Source: Tannerellaceae bacterium (GTDB lineage Bacteria; Bacteroidota; Bacteroidia; Bacteroidales; Tannerellaceae). Taken from it: DNA of 48,703 nucleotides. Shown piece by piece: positions 1 to 7,450 of this stretch. The notes below the pieces were generated by a model that ran no database searches, had not been told where the DNA came from, and saw only the letters and a list, made by a program, of their open reading frames with translations. The position numbers and the translations under genes were made by a program. Location of the stretch: contig JAITRG010000011.1 of the NCBI GenBank assembly GCA_031288515.1, positions 1 to 48,703 on the forward strand, written 5' to 3'. The first letter of the stretch is position 1; the number at the start of each line of letters is the position of its first letter.

Positions 1-84
1 TTAAATATAACCAATGTTTCCTGCATGGAAGTATTGACTATATGCGCGCCAAGCAATTCCGCAGGGGGTATTATGTTTTTTTAA
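1..84 (+). CDS. 3' end of a short ORF entering from the left edge (possible NVEALA-type peptide tail)
   Basis: Frame 1 is open from the first base to a TAA at 82-84 and reads ...MEVLTICAPSNSAGG.... I do not recognise a family with certainty. Peptide genes of the NVEALA type often sit in arrays with beta-propeller lipoproteins like the one just downstream, so this could be the tail of such a peptide. The hexapeptide LTICAP recurs in a second short ORF at 1427-1483 because the underlying 17 bp are identical. The true start may lie outside the window, or the ATG at 25 may begin a 19-residue peptide. Confidence 0.25.
   Translation, partial: LNITNVSCMEVLTICAPSNSAGGIMFF
34..50 (+). repeat. 17-bp direct repeat, copy 1
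   Basis: TTGACTATATGCGCGCC is found here and, identical, at 1445-1461. The two copies bracket the truncated leader peptide and the beta-propeller gene, as if the block between them had been duplicated or inserted as a unit. Confidence 0.6.
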
Positions 85-145
85 CCTGTATCTTGTGGTA
101 TTTGACTGAACAAACCATATCTTAAACGTCAAAAAGGAAAAAGTT

Positions 146-187
146 ATGAAAAAAATGATTTTATCGGTATTTATGGTAGCTTTATGA
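146..187 (+). pseudogene. Truncated NVEALA-like leader peptide (13 aa)
   Basis: An AAAGGAAAAAG tract is followed by ATG and the peptide MKKMILSVFMVAL, then TGA. The residues look like the signal-peptide start of Bacteroidales NVEALA-family peptides, which are normally several tens of residues long and sit directly upstream of six-bladed beta-propeller lipoproteins. Here the frame ends after 13 residues, and its TGA overlaps the ATG of the beta-propeller gene (ATGA, 184-187). It may be a deletion remnant that now works only as a translational leader. The family call rests on the signal-like start and the context, because the diagnostic NVEAL motif is absent. Confidence 0.4.
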
Positions 188-1275
188 ATATTTTTAATTT
201 ACTCAAGATGATATTCAAATCAGTTATAAGCCTGAGCTGTTTTTTTGTTGTTTTCTTCTCTTGTTCAGATGTAAATACGGAACAGAAGATTGTTATTGAT
301 CTGGAAAAAGATGTGGATACGATATATTATTCGAGTTTTGTAAAAAGTATAGACTATCTAACGCTGAATACCCGGGATACCTGTTTAATATCAGGCGTAG
401 AGAAATTATTTATAGACGAAGATACGATTATCATTCAAGACACAGGCAGAGAAGGAATATTTGTCTTTACAAAGTCGGGAGATATCATAAAACAAATCAA
501 TTATAGAGGAAATGGTCCGAATGAATTTACGACGATTTCTGCGTTTGCAATTGATCCGGTTTTGAATCATATTTGCATTTACGACAGAGGCTCGCTAAAA
601 ATTATCAAATACACATATCAAGGTGATTTTGTCAAATCATATAAAACGGAAAATCTATATGCCAGAGATTTTACGGTTATGGAAAATGAAGACAATCTGT
701 TTATCTTGCCATTCTATGACAGAAAACAAACCTCTGGAGTCTGGTTATCCGATACAAACGGCATTACAAAAAAAATATATATAAATGATGTGCCTGCAGA
801 TGATGAATTTGAATATACCGGTAACTATTATAACAGATCGGATGAAGGAATTTATTACTACGACAGGAATTGGGATGATTTTTCTTATATAACAAAAGAC
901 ACATTAACAAAATTGTTCCAATTTGACCTGAAGCAGAAAGTTCCGCGAGAGATAAGAATAAAAAGAGACTGGAGAGCGGAAGAATTGGAAGGATATACGA
1001 TGATGTCAAGTTTTGTAAATGCAACGAACTATTTGCTGATAGTCTATTATATTTTTGGAGACAGACCTTATTATAAATATAAATGGGTTTTCCTGAATAA
1101 ATCAAACAACGATTTAATCTGTTCCAAACATCTAATAAATGATATGGACAATACTCAATCTGATTTTGAACAATTATATTATCTGAATGATAGCACATGG
1201 TGCAGATTATTGAACATAGAAGAAAATAATTGTAATCTGTATCTTCAAATTTTACGCCTGAAGGAAAGCTGGTAA
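184..1275 (+). CDS. Six-bladed beta-propeller lipoprotein (BF3164/DUF5128-like)
   Basis: The 363-residue protein has a lipoprotein signal with the lipobox FFSC (Cys27). Repeated beta-propeller blades follow, with phrases such as GIFVFTKSGDIIKQI and the motif GNGPNEF that recur in Bacteroidales six-bladed beta-propeller proteins. These are predicted surface or periplasmic lipoproteins of unknown ligand, often in multigene arrays paired with NVEALA peptides. The ATG overlaps the stop of the truncated leader peptide, so translation is probably coupled. The gene is AT-richer than its right-hand neighbours. The alternative minus-strand ORF at 764-1333 is a shadow. Family assignment is fairly secure; the function is unknown. 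Confidence 0.75.
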   Translation: MNIFNLLKMIFKSVISLSCFFVVFFSCSDVNTEQKIVIDLEKDVDTIYYSSFVKSIDYLTLNTRDTCLISGVEKLFIDEDTIIIQDTGREGIFVFTKSGDIIKQINYRGNGPNEFTTISAFAIDPVLNHICIYDRGSLKIIKYTYQGDFVKSYKTENLYARDFTVMENEDNLFILPFYDRKQTSGVWLSDTNGITKKIYINDVPADDEFEYTGNYYNRSDEGIYYYDRNWDDFSYITKDTLTKLFQFDLKQKVPREIRIKRDWRAEELEGYTMMSSFVNATNYLLIVYYIFGDRPYYKYKWVFLNKSNNDLICSKHLINDMDNTQSDFEQLYYLNDSTWCRLLNIEENNCNLYLQILRLKESW

Positions 1276-1426
1276 GCGAAAGACATTTTAAACCCAAGGC
1301 TTCCGTCATTTTGCTATTTTGACATTCTGTCATTTTATCCCCTCCCTGTTTCGCTTATTTATATCCTCATCCGGGATAACTCTCCAAAACGCGCTGCATT
1401 TGGCACGTGCCTTTTGATAAAATAAC

Positions 1427-1483
1427 ATGAAAAGAAAGGAAATGTTGACTATATGCGCGCCTATGAATCCTGTACATCTATAA
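1427..1483 (+). CDS. Possible 18-aa peptide ORF containing LTICAP
   Basis: ATG 1427 starts MKRKEMLTICAP..., ending at TAA 1481-1483, with AAAGAAAGGA after the start rather than before it. Its only notable property is the LTICAP hexapeptide shared in frame with the ORF at 1-84 through the exact 17-bp repeat. It could equally be a chance ORF over a DNA repeat. Confidence 0.2.
   Translation: MKRKEMLTICAPMNPVHL
1445..1461 (+). repeat. 17-bp direct repeat, copy 2
   Basis: Identical to 34-50 (TTGACTATATGCGCGCC). The sequences on either side of the two copies do not match, so the identity is confined to these 17 bp. Confidence 0.6.
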
Positions 1484-1984
1484 AATAACGCAAAAGACAG
1501 CGATCTGCCATCTGTTTGCCCAATAAAAACAGTGGGTGAAAACAGTCGTTTCAGCGCCGTTTCAAGCCCTCGAAAGCCACTTTTACGGGCGCTTCCGAGC
1601 CTTCCGATTTTTCATTACGACGTCTTCAGCAAACCATCACAGCGCTTTTGCAAAGACGTCGCAGCGCTTTTGCAAAAGTATCGTAATCCTTTCCTCAAGA
1701 CTCCGTCATGTTTTTCCGAAGCCCTTCCGCAAAACAGGCAATCATGGCTCATTTGATTACGAAAACATTCAAAACCGCCCTCCGGTTCTCCCCTTTCCGT
1801 ACAAAATGACTGTTAGCTGAAAATGCAAATTCCTTAAAATATGTCGGCAAATAAGCCTTAACGGGAGCATATTGTAAAACGGCCCGGCTTCCTTTCCTCC
1901 CCCTCCTTTTCCTCCCAATCTTATATTCTTCGTGTCTTCCTTTAAAACTTTTCTTCCAACCATCATACTGACAGACGGTTTTGC

Positions 1985-1992
1985 TACATTTG
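1985..1992 (+). promoter_or_regulatory. Bacteroidota -7 box upstream of gmd
   Basis: TACATTTG matches the TAnnTTTG consensus and lies 36 bp upstream of the likely gmd ATG at 2029. No clear TTTG -33 element is visible. It is the best candidate promoter for gmd-fcl. Confidence 0.5.
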
Positions 1993-2028
1993 CATCTCAA
2001 ACGTAGGTTCTTTTTAAGTAAAAAGAGT

Positions 2029-3126
2029 ATGAATATGAAGAAAATAGCATTAATCTCCGGTATAACCGGACAGGACGGGTCTTTTTTGGCCGAGTTATTA
2101 ATAGGGAAGGGATACGAGGTGCATGGGATTATACGGCGGTCGTCTTCTTTTAATACAGGGCGGATTGAACATTTGTATCTGGATGAGTGGGTGCGGGATA
2201 TGAAACAGCAGCGGCTGATAAACCTGCATTATGGGGATATGACGGATAGCAGCTCGCTCATTCGGATTATCCAGGCGGTACAGCCAGACGAGATTTATAA
2301 CCTGGCGGCCCAGAGCCATGTAAAGGTTTCGTTTGATGTACCGGAATATACGGCCGAAGCAGATGCAGTGGGCACATTGCGCATACTGGAAGCTATCCGT
2401 ATATTGAGGTTGGAGCAAAAAACGAAGATATATCAGGCCTCTACCTCCGAATTGTATGGAAAGGTACTGGAAACGCCACAAAGCGAGACAACGCCTTTCT
2501 ACCCCCGCTCTCCCTATGGGGTGGCAAAACAATATGGCTTCTGGATAACAAAAAATTACCGGGAAAGCTATGGTATGTTTGCCGTGAATGGTATTTTGTT
2601 CAACCATGAGAGCGAAAGAAGAGGAGAAACGTTTGTTACCCGGAAGATTACGCTGGCGGCTGCCCGTATCGTACAGGGATTCCAGGATAAACTTTATTTG
2701 GGCAACCTGGATTCGTTGCGCGACTGGGGATATGCTAAAGAATAAGTGGAATGTATGTGGTTGATGCTTCAATATCATGTCCCGGAAGACTTTGTGATTG
2801 CTACCGGCGAATATCATACGGTACGCGAATTTTGTACGCTCGCTTTTAAAGAAGTGGGCATTGAACTCCGATGGGAAGGCAAAGGGATTGATGAAAAAGG
2901 GATCGATGTCGCTACCGGAAAGGTATTGGCGGAAGTAGACCCGAAATATTTCCGTCCGGCGGAAGTTGAACAGTTGTTAGGAAACCCGTCCAAAGCAAAG
3001 ACATTATTAGGATGGAACCCAACCCAAACAAGTTTCTCCGAATTAGTAAAAATAATGGCTCATCATGATATGAAATTTGTAAAGAAACTTCATATGCGCC
3101 AAATGCCGGAAGAAAATAATGAATAA
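2029..3126 (+). pseudogene. gmd: GDP-mannose 4,6-dehydratase, interrupted by an in-frame TAA
   Basis: This enzyme converts GDP-mannose to GDP-4-keto-6-deoxymannose, the first step to GDP-L-fucose. The start is ATG 2029 (or 2035), not the TTG at 1981 used in the ORF track. The Rossmann motif GITGQDGS (about residues 11-18), the STSE motif and the catalytic Tyr153/Lys157 pair in SPYGVAK are all intact. At codon 239 (2743-2745) a TAA sits in the conserved stretch WGYAKE-*-VECMW, where the family has Tyr; reading resumes in the same frame to 3126. A single base change (TAT or TAC to TAA) explains it. Without the stop the product would be about 365 residues, normal for the family. It may be a recent nonsense allele, a sequencing error, or suppressed. 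It overlaps fcl by 8 bp. Confidence 0.85.
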
Positions 3127-4192
3127 AAATGCTAAAATATATGTAGCCGGCCATTTAGGTTTAGTTGGTTCCGCCATCTGGAACAACCTCAAACAGAAAG
3201 GATACTCCAACCTGACGGGAAGGAACTCCCATGAGCTGGATTTGCGGGACAGTATGGCAGTAAAGGGTTTCTTTGATAAAGAGCAACCGGAATATGTGCT
3301 GGTAGCCGCAGCACAGGTGGGAGGTATCATGGCAAATACTACCTACCGGGCAGATTTTATTTATAATAATCTGCAGATACAACAAAATATAATTGGCGAA
3401 TCTTTCCGCCATCAGGTAAAAAAACTGTTGTTCCTGGGAAGCACCTGTATTTATCCCAAAGAATCGAAGCAGCCGATGAATGAAAATGAACTGCTTACCG
3501 CCCCTTTGGAATATACGAATGAACCTTATGCCATTGCAAAGATTGCCGGATTAAAGATGTGTGAAAGTTTCAACTTACAGTATGGTACGAACTATATCGC
3601 CGTAATGCCAACAAATCTGTATGGCCCGAATGATAATTTCGATTTGGAACGAAGCCATGTATTGCCGGCTATGATTCGTAAAATCCATCTGGCCAATGCA
3701 CTTAAAAAGCAGGATTGGGACGCTATTCGTAAAGACCTGAAGAAACGCCCGGCGGAGGGGGAAAATGGAGAAACCGCCAGGAAAGAGGCCATCGTACAAC
3801 TTCTGCAGAAATACGGTATTACAACGAATGCCGTTGAATTATGGGGTACAGGAAAGCCGTTGCGTGAATTTCTTTGGAGCGAAGAGATGGCCGACGCCTG
3901 CGTATATATAATGGAGCATGTTGATTTTAAGGATTTGGCAAAGGATAAGAACGAAGTTCGTAACTGCCACATCAATATAGGTACGGGAAAAGAAATTTCC
4001 ATCCAGGAGTTAGCCGGATTAATAGTGAAAACAATTGGTTATGATGGCGAGATTATCTTTAATGCAGAAAAGCCGGATGGCGCCATGCGTAAACTTACAG
4101 ACCCGTCTAAACTGCATTCTTTAGGTTGGCGTCACCGGATTGACATAGAAGAAGGAGTATGCAAATTATACAATTGGTATATCTCCTCCTGA
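3119..4192 (+). CDS. fcl: GDP-L-fucose synthase (GDP-4-keto-6-deoxymannose 3,5-epimerase-4-reductase)
   Basis: The 357-residue SDR protein has the NAD(P)-binding motif GHLGLVGS (about 11-18) and the catalytic triad Ser108 (GSTCIYP), Tyr137 and Lys141 (EPYAIAK). It uses the gmd product to make GDP-L-fucose with NADPH. In Bacteroidales this donor feeds capsule, LPS and O-glycan fucosylation. The ATG overlaps the end of gmd by 8 bp, so the two form one operon. A roughly 30-residue insert around 195-230 (KKRPAEGENGETARKEAI) is common in Bacteroidota homologues. The gene itself looks intact, but the pathway depends on gmd, which carries a stop. Confidence 0.93.
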   Translation: MNKNAKIYVAGHLGLVGSAIWNNLKQKGYSNLTGRNSHELDLRDSMAVKGFFDKEQPEYVLVAAAQVGGIMANTTYRADFIYNNLQIQQNIIGESFRHQVKKLLFLGSTCIYPKESKQPMNENELLTAPLEYTNEPYAIAKIAGLKMCESFNLQYGTNYIAVMPTNLYGPNDNFDLERSHVLPAMIRKIHLANALKKQDWDAIRKDLKKRPAEGENGETARKEAIVQLLQKYGITTNAVELWGTGKPLREFLWSEEMADACVYIMEHVDFKDLAKDKNEVRNCHINIGTGKEISIQELAGLIVKTIGYDGEIIFNAEKPDGAMRKLTDPSKLHSLGWRHRIDIEEGVCKLYNWYISS

Positions 4193-4324
4193 ATCACATC
4201 CCCATTTGAATATGATTCCGAGAAAAACTGATTAGATATATAAGGATCTGCATGGAAAATATAAAGGAATCAGATTGTTTTTTATAAATATTTGTTTTAT
4301 ATTGCAAAATAGAAATGTTTGATT

Positions 4325-4494
4325 TATATTTGCAATATAAAATAATGACCTATCGGTAAATAATCCAATTAGTGAATTATTTATTAAGTAAAAGTTCGTG
4401 ATACATATATTAGTTGTATCTTATCTGGAGATTTAACCGACGCTTACTCAAACTATGCCTTGAGGCCGTCAGGATTTATTCTGACGGCCTTTTT
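4325..4494 (+). ncRNA. Candidate small RNA, copy 1
   Basis: A strong Bacteroidota promoter (TTG 4302-4304, 20-bp spacer, TATATTTG 4325-4332) is followed about 130 bp later by an intrinsic terminator (4464-4494). The transcript would start near 4339 and be about 155 nt. No convincing ORF lies inside on the plus strand. The block repeats at 4715-4888 with diverged sequence but the same promoter, the same end and the shared motif TTTAACCGACGCTTA. An internal hairpin is possible (GATACA...TGTATC). I could not match it to 6S, tmRNA or another known family. Confidence 0.6.
4464..4494 (+). terminator. Rho-independent terminator of small RNA copy 1
   Basis: GGCCGTCAG, an 8-base loop, then CTGACGGCC and TTTTT: a perfect 9-bp GC-rich stem followed by a T-run. 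Confidence 0.85.
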
Positions 4495-4546
4495 GAGCTT
4501 CGCCCAGGATAGATATTTCAACACGGTCATCATAAACTTCGATCAT
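4469..4546 (-). pseudogene. Possible fragment of an ATP-binding (RecG-like/AlbA-associated) protein
   Basis: On the minus strand an AGCGGAGG tract lies 8 nt before an ATG, and the 25-residue reading frame begins MIEVYDDRVEIS. This resembles the VYDDRIEI motif near the C-terminal ATPase-like domain of Schlafen/AlbA-type ATP-binding proteins. The frame ends inside the terminator of small RNA copy 1. It is far too short to be functional and may be a decayed insertion between the two RNA copies, or coincidence. Confidence 0.25.
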
Positions 4547-4714
4547 TGTTACAGCCTCCGCTCATACTAACAGTCACGATGAAAAAGCGTATTAATAATA
4601 TATGATTTCGAGAAGAACTGATTAAATATATAATGATCTGCATGGAAAATATAAAAGAATCAGATTGTTTTTTATAAATATTTGATTTATATTGCAAAAT
4701 AGAAATATTTGATT

Positions 4715-4888
4715 TATATTTGCACTATGAAATAATAACCTGCCGGTAATTAATCCAATAATTGGATTATTTGTTAAGTAAAGGTTCATAATACCATACG
4801 TTATTTAATTGTATCTTAGATAGATTTAACCGACGCTTATTCAAACTATGCTTTAGGGCCGTCAGGATAAAAATCCCGACGGCCTTTT
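4715..4888 (+). ncRNA. Candidate small RNA, copy 2
   Basis: This is a second copy of the unit at 4325-4494, 390 bp downstream. TTG 4692-4694 and TATATTTG 4715-4722 form the promoter, with start near 4729. The transcript of about 160 nt ends at the terminator 4857-4888. It contains a perfect hairpin AATCCAAT-A-ATTGGATT (about 4751-4767), while copy 1 has only an imperfect version. The 5' flank before the promoter (from 4601) is also duplicated, so the duplication includes the regulatory region. Function unknown. Confidence 0.6.
4857..4888 (+). terminator. Rho-independent terminator of small RNA copy 2
   Basis: GGCCGTC-A-GGAT, loop AAAA, ATCC-C-GACGGCC, then TTTT. The outer stem is the same as in copy 1. 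The inner part has changed but still pairs, apart from one A/C mismatch. Confidence 0.8.
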
Positions 4889-4964
4889 AATTACTCTGAC
4901 TACTTTAGCAAATCCGCTATTTTCCCGGCGGAGCAGGGTTTTTCTTCAAGTATATCCAGGATAC

Positions 4965-5019
4965 CAGCCAACTATCCGTTTAACTAATTAATTTTGCGTT
5001 CGTAGTATTCTTATTTATT
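4965..5019 (+). repeat. 55-bp direct repeat, left copy (orphan nikR promoter)
   Basis: The segment is 54/55 identical to 12687-12741, the region directly upstream of nikR. It includes the -7 box TAATTTTG (4989-4996). No plus-strand gene follows here, so the promoter is orphaned. The two copies flank the SusC/SusD/S9 module. Confidence 0.8.
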
Positions 5020-5190
5020 GTCGTAACGGACAAGTGAATGGTCGATACGAAAACCAGAAAACTCCTCGGGCGCAGGGAATGGCGGGATTGAGTTTGCCGC
5101 GACCTGCAAAGTAATACCCGTCCTGCGAAAATCAGCGAAAGACAACGGTCTGCACAAACGCCAATAAAAGCAAAATTTTCCTGTTCATAA

Positions 5191-7266
5191 TCAATCGTTT
5201 TTAAGATAGTTATCAAACCATTTCGTTATCTCGTCAAGGCGTTTGATACGGTTGACGGGTTTGCCCGAACGCGAGAGTTCGTGGTTTTCGCCTTCGAAAA
5301 TCACAATCCTGGATGGCACTTCAAAATATTGCAGCGCATAATACATTTGCAACCCTTCGACAAGCCAGCAGCGGTAATCTTTTTCGCTGTGGATGAAAAG
5401 TGTCGGCGTTTTCACCCTGTCGGCGTATTTCAGCGGCGACCTGTCCCACAGCAGGTCGTGATTTTTCCATAAATCAGTTCCGAAATAGGTATATGTGAAC
5501 GTATGTCCTATATCGCTTGTATTGCTGAACGTCAGCCACGACGAAGCGCTTCGCTGTGAAACGGCGGCCTTGAAACGGTCGGTATGCCCGATAATCCAGT
5601 TTGTCATCACGCCTCCGTAAGAACCTCCCGTAACTCCCAGGCGATTTTCGTCAATAAATCCCGACTGTTCAATTGCCGCATCGACAAAACTCATAAGATC
5701 GTTGTAGTCGACAGTCCCGATTTTCCCGCGTATATCCGCGAAATCATTACCCCGCCCGTTGCTGCCTGTCGGATTGGTGAACAAAACGGCATAACCTTGA
5801 CTGGCCCAATATTGCATCTCGTGGAAAAATACCGTGCCATAAGTGGATTTCGGGCCGCCGTGGATATCGAAAATTGCAGGATATTTCTTCCCCTTTTCAT
5901 AATCGGCAGGAGGCAGAACGTATCCGTTCAGTGTCCGTCCTTCCTCATTTGTGAAAGTTACCTCAAGCGGTTTCGCTATTTTATGCTCGTCAAACAACGG
6001 TTTGTTGATTGAAGTCAACTGCGTGAGAATGCCTTTTTTGTCGAGAAAATAAACCTCGCCGCCACGCTGCTCGACAAGCGCCGTAAGCAGGAAACCATCT
6101 TTGTATGGCAGAAACTCCGACACGGCTATCTGTCCTTTGGTCAGGACATTTACTTTTGCATCCCGGAATGCCAGATGTATCAGGTGGGCCTGGTCAACGA
6201 TCGTAGACACATAGAACAATCCGTCCTTATCGTGATGGAATCCCGACCTGCCTCCGGAGCCAATGTCGGTACCGACGCCACCCTGACTGTAGTACGAGCC
6301 GTCGTAAATCTCCGTGGCCTTACCGGTTTTCAGATTCAGTCGGTAAATTCCTGAATTTAAGTTCTTGTCTCGCTCAATACTGTGATTGATTGTCAGAACG
6401 ACCTCGTCGTTGTCAATAAAATAGAATCCTCCATAAGATACTTTGTCGAACAGCGGCAGTTCTTTCTTTGTCAGCGTTGCCACATCAAGCACGAACAGTT
6501 TGTTTCCAATATTCGGCGCTTTACCGTACCGGGCGTCCTGCCTGACGAAAATCAGCGTTTTCCTGTCGGGCGAAAGTTCAGCCTGCGACACGGATTCGAG
6601 CGTATCATTCAGCAGTGTGCGTTCTCCCTTGTTATAAAAATAAAGATGAGACCGCTGGCCGCTGACGTCGCCACGACCGTTCGACCAGAATGGCAACTCG
6701 TCGAAAATCCTGTAATTGCGATTCTCGTCCCGCTTTTTCAGGGCTTCCTGCCGATTACCGCCTGATTCGTTCAGAAACTGCTGAAAATGCTGGCTGTACG
6801 ATGCGGTATAGAAAAACCTGTCTTTGTCAATCCATTGAACCTGACCTGCCGAAAAAGGCAGGCGCAGCCATTCTGCAGCTTCCCCGTAGCCAGGGGCAAG
6901 CCTCTGAAATACGGTCAGTTCTTCGCCTTTGCGCACCTTTTCATGGTCTTTCTCATCCCTTACCGCGCGGAATATGATACCTGTTCCGCCTTCTTCAAAG
7001 AAGTAGTCCGACACATTCTGCGATATTTTCACGGCTTGACCGTCAATCAACTGATACAGGTTTCGCGTGTAAGCGTTTTCCTCTTTGCCGGGCTGGCTGA
7101 TCACAAAAAATATGTTCCCGTCTTTTTCTTTCAGGTTGGAAATACTTTTGACTTTGGTAAAAAAGTCAATTCCAACAGGTTTTTTTGCGCCTGGTTCCTG
7201 CCCTGCGGCGAAAGTTACGGACAGGATTAATAACGATATTACAATAAATAAATAGTTTTTTCTCAT
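5191..7266 (-). CDS. Exported S9-family (prolyl oligopeptidase-like) serine peptidase
   Basis: The 691-residue protein has an N-terminal signal peptide (MRKNYLFIVISLLILSVTF, cleavage near AAGQ). An N-terminal beta-propeller-like region is followed by an alpha/beta-hydrolase domain with the nucleophile motif GGSYGG (Ser549), Asp630 (EKDYRCW) and His662 (ENHEL). S9 peptidases of this kind cut dipeptides or acyl-amino acids from short peptides in the periplasm. The gene is the last of a susC-susD-S9 transcription unit, which suggests a peptide-uptake locus rather than a glycan one. It is separated from susD by a 61-bp tandem repeat. The exact specificity (DPP versus acylaminoacyl) is not readable. 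Confidence 0.85.
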   Translation of the reverse strand: MRKNYLFIVISLLILSVTFAAGQEPGAKKPVGIDFFTKVKSISNLKEKDGNIFFVISQPGKEENAYTRNLYQLIDGQAVKISQNVSDYFFEEGGTGIIFRAVRDEKDHEKVRKGEELTVFQRLAPGYGEAAEWLRLPFSAGQVQWIDKDRFFYTASYSQHFQQFLNESGGNRQEALKKRDENRNYRIFDELPFWSNGRGDVSGQRSHLYFYNKGERTLLNDTLESVSQAELSPDRKTLIFVRQDARYGKAPNIGNKLFVLDVATLTKKELPLFDKVSYGGFYFIDNDEVVLTINHSIERDKNLNSGIYRLNLKTGKATEIYDGSYYSQGGVGTDIGSGGRSGFHHDKDGLFYVSTIVDQAHLIHLAFRDAKVNVLTKGQIAVSEFLPYKDGFLLTALVEQRGGEVYFLDKKGILTQLTSINKPLFDEHKIAKPLEVTFTNEEGRTLNGYVLPPADYEKGKKYPAIFDIHGGPKSTYGTVFFHEMQYWASQGYAVLFTNPTGSNGRGNDFADIRGKIGTVDYNDLMSFVDAAIEQSGFIDENRLGVTGGSYGGVMTNWIIGHTDRFKAAVSQRSASSWLTFSNTSDIGHTFTYTYFGTDLWKNHDLLWDRSPLKYADRVKTPTLFIHSEKDYRCWLVEGLQMYYALQYFEVPSRIVIFEGENHELSRSGKPVNRIKRLDEITKWFDNYLKND

Positions 7267-7267
7267 T

Positions 7268-7450
7268 GCTGTTATAATTTAATTTGATGGATTAGAGGTC
7301 AGAGACGGATCTTTTGCAATCTCGTCAAGCTGTTATAATTTAATTTGATGGATTAGGGGTCAGAGACGGATACTTTGCAATCTCGTCAAGCTGTTATAAT
7401 TTAATTTGATGGATTAGGAGTCAGAGACGGATCTTTTGCAATCTCGTCAA
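7268..7450. repeat. Tandem repeat, 3 x 61 bp, overlapping the susD 3' end
   Basis: Three near-identical 61-bp units start at 7268, 7329 and 7390. The third contains the last codons and stop of susD (...DPSLTPNPSN*). The other two are non-coding copies between susD and the peptidase gene. Units differ at only a few positions (agaggt/aggggt/aggagt; gatctt/gatact). 61 is not a multiple of three, so the copies do not extend the protein. Confidence 0.9.

Larger units (their letters stand above)
1276..1980. other. Intergenic region with repeats and no convincing gene
   Basis: This 700-bp stretch holds the second 17-bp repeat, a short peptide ORF (1427-1483) and a GGCACGTGCC palindrome at 1402-1411. 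From about 1600 to 1690 there are imperfect units (cttcagcaaaccatcacagc, cagcgcttttgcaaa) related to the large repeats at 22.2 kb and 48.2 kb. The predicted ORFs at 1532-2000 run through this repetitive sequence, have no recognisable protein features, and overlap one another in several frames. Confidence 0.5.

Noticed and set aside
764-1333. 189-aa minus-strand ORF
   Set aside because: It is antisense to the beta-propeller gene and has no recognisable domain.
1399-1416. Sigma-54 promoter (TTGGCACG-N4-TTTTG)
   Set aside because: The -24 half fits, but the essential GC of the -12 half is TT. The GGCACGTGCC palindrome explains the match equally well.
1981-2028. Upstream TTG start for gmd at 1981
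   Set aside because: The -7 box at 1985-1992 overlaps it, and the conserved protein begins at [11 protein letters not shown] (2029/2035).
4325-4888. 6S RNA or tmRNA
   Set aside because: No tag-peptide frame or tRNA-like ends for tmRNA, and no extended paired ends with a central bubble for 6S could be drawn by eye. The identity is left open.
4980-5216. 78-aa minus-strand ORF
   Set aside because: It crosses the 55-bp repeat and the end of the S9 gene and shows no protein features.
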